Shown: positions 6,487 to 6,893 of the stretch, in pieces | Layout: every line of letters starts with the position of its first letter | Numbering within the stretch: the first letter of the stretch is position 1 | From: an uncultured Eubacteriales bacterium | Lineage (GTDB): Bacteria; Bacillota; Clostridia; TANB77; CAG-508 | Assembly: GCA_902766085.1 (NCBI GenBank) | Contig: CACXCH010000087.1 | Span: 1 to 6,893, forward strand | Length of the DNA: 6,893 nt | Direction of reading: 5' to 3' | The notes under the pieces: model-generated | Databases searched by the model: none | Told to the model about the DNA's origin: nothing | Seen by the model: only the letters and a program-made list of their open reading frames with translations | Translations under genes and position numbers: made by a program

Positions 6487-6521
6487 AAAAAACTCAGAAA
6501 ATTAATTTTTCTGAGTTTTTT
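6487..6521 (+). terminator. Rho-independent terminator after the 5547 gene
   Basis: The arm AAAAAACTCAGAAAA (6487-6501) pairs with TTTTCTGAGTTTTTT (6507-6521) around a 5-nt loop. The CTCAG/CTGAG core gives stability and the stem runs into a T tract. It begins 2 nt after the stop codon. The A tract on the 5' side means it could also act in the opposite direction. Confidence 0.9.
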
Positions 6522-6532
6522 AATAAAAAGTA

Positions 6533-6561
6533 TTGACAAGATTTTTTAAATGGTATAAAAT
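6533..6561 (+). promoter_or_regulatory. Promoter of the tRNA unit
   Basis: A perfect -35 TTGACA (6533-6538) is followed by TGGTATAAAAT. Either TAAAAT (6556-6561) at 17 nt or the TG-extended TATAAA (6554-6559) at 15 nt can serve as -10. The first tRNA begins at 6587, so the primary transcript would have a leader of about 20 nt. The promoter starts 12 nt after the preceding terminator. Confidence 0.8.
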
Positions 6562-6586
6562 GAAAAAGTGCTAGCAAGAAAACAAT

Positions 6587-6663
6587 GCGCCTTTAGCTCA
6601 GCTGGTCAGAGCAACCGGCTCATAACCGGTCGGTCCTAGGTTCGAATCCTAGAAGGCGCACCA
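6587..6663 (+). tRNA. tRNA with CAT anticodon (elongator Met or Ile2)
   Basis: A complete 77-nt cloverleaf with encoded CCA. Acceptor GCGCCTT pairs fully with AAGGCGC, the D stem is GCTC/GAGC, the anticodon stem ACCGG/CCGGT, loop CTCATAA with anticodon CAT at 6621-6623, and T stem CTAGG/CCTAG with TTCGAAT; the discriminator is A. A paired G1-C72 end and no GGG/CCC anticodon stem exclude initiator tRNA-fMet. Elongator tRNA-Met and tRNA-Ile2 (C34 converted to lysidine by TilS, reading AUA) share this anticodon. The C4-G69 and C5-G68 pairs are compatible with TilS recognition, so Ile2 is a real possibility. Confidence 0.97.
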
Positions 6664-6680
6664 TTAATTGCTAACATTAC

Positions 6681-6766
6681 GGGTAGGTGGCCGAGTGGTT
6701 AAAGGCGGCAGACTGTAAATCTGTTCTCGAAAGGGTACGATGGTTCGAATCCATCCCTGCCCACCA
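6681..6766 (+). tRNA. tRNA-Tyr (GTA)
   Basis: A complete 86-nt class II tRNA with encoded CCA. Acceptor GGGTAGG pairs with CCTGCCC (one T-G pair), the anticodon stem is GCAGA/TCTGT, loop CTGTAAA with anticodon GTA at 6715-6717, a long variable arm follows (TCTCGAAAGGGTAC), then T stem GATGG/CCATC with TTCGAAT. The long variable arm is normal for bacterial tRNA-Tyr. It lies 17 nt after the CAT tRNA and shares its promoter and terminator. Confidence 0.97.
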
Positions 6767-6773
6767 AAATAAA

Positions 6774-6818
6774 AAGCTATAAAGTATTGAAAAATCAATA
6801 TTTTATAGCTTAATTTTT
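6774..6818 (+). terminator. Terminator of the tRNA unit
   Basis: A 17-bp stem (6774-6790 with 6795-6811, one G-T pair) with an AAAA loop is followed by AATTTTT. The AAGCTATAAA/TTTATAGCTT base is clear. It begins 7 nt after the CCA of tRNA-Tyr. Confidence 0.85.
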
Positions 6819-6819
6819 G

Positions 6820-6825
6820 TATAAT
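6820..6825 (+). promoter_or_regulatory. Possible -10 of a downstream transcription unit
   Basis: A perfect TATAAT follows directly after the tRNA terminator. No good -35 is visible at 16-18 nt upstream, where the terminator's 3' arm lies. If active, transcription would start near 6832, right at the base of the stem-loop 6829-6885. The gene it would serve is outside the window. Confidence 0.35.
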
Positions 6826-6828
6826 ATG

Positions 6829-6885
6829 AAGTTACGGGTTAATGTTTTATTAATTCAAAGCGTAAAAAACATTAATCAGTAACTT
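6829..6885 (+). repeat. 20-bp imperfect stem-loop at right edge
   Basis: The arm 6829-6848 (AAGTTACGGGTTAATGTTTT) pairs with 6866-6885 (AAAACATTAATCAGTAACTT), with one mismatch and one G-T pair, around a 17-nt loop. No long T tract follows, so it is not an obvious terminator. It may be a structured 5' leader of the next gene or a short inverted-repeat element. The window ends 8 bases later. Confidence 0.6.
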
Positions 6886-6893
6886 TTAGAATA

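Noticed and set aside
1..6893. CRISPR array, transposase, phage or toxin-antitoxin genes
   Set aside because: No regularly spaced direct repeats and no protein in any frame with such motifs; the coding regions are housekeeping or envelope genes plus one unknown.

Overview
The window is strongly A+T-rich, uses the standard genetic code, and has Gram-positive-style signals: strong AAGGAGG-type ribosome binding sites, TTGACA/TATAAT promoters and AT-rich hairpin terminators. Together with a YebC-family regulator, a stand-alone prepilin peptidase, an MreB-type actin and tRNA genes that encode their own CCA, this suggests a low-GC Firmicute, probably a Clostridia-like anaerobe. That placement is inference; no species can be named from the sequence alone. 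All genes are on the + strand.

Layout. (1) Bases 1-132 are the 3' end of a yebC/pmpR-family gene. (2) Bases 133-470 hold no long gene. They contain a nested, near-symmetric palindrome of 154 nt followed by eight T's (178-339), a textbook sigma-A promoter (357-385), and a leader in which a small hairpin lies exactly between the Shine-Dalgarno sequence and the next start codon. (3) Bases 471-2311 carry an A24 prepilin peptidase without the usual zinc cysteines and an M24 Xaa-Pro-type peptidase, probably co-transcribed. (4) A second good promoter (2332-2361) precedes an mreB-like gene, best started at 2440, and a long-chain acyl-CoA synthetase-like AMP-binding enzyme (3509-5392). I see no terminator between these two. 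(5) A separately promoted gene of unknown function (5547-6485) has a striking near-palindrome over its first codons and ends in a clear terminator. (6) A promoter drives a two-tRNA unit, one with anticodon CAT and one tRNA-Tyr(GTA), closed by a 17-bp hairpin terminator. (7) The last ~75 bases hold a possible -10 element and a 20-bp imperfect stem-loop leading into whatever lies downstream.

The genes are mostly housekeeping or cell-envelope functions: translation-related regulation, secretion and pilin processing, peptide turnover, cell shape, fatty-acid activation. I see no defence system, transposase, CRISPR array or phage gene. The least explained parts are the 178-339 palindrome, the hairpin-spaced leader at 437-470, the unknown protein at 5547-6485 with its start-site dyad, and the stem-loop at the right edge.
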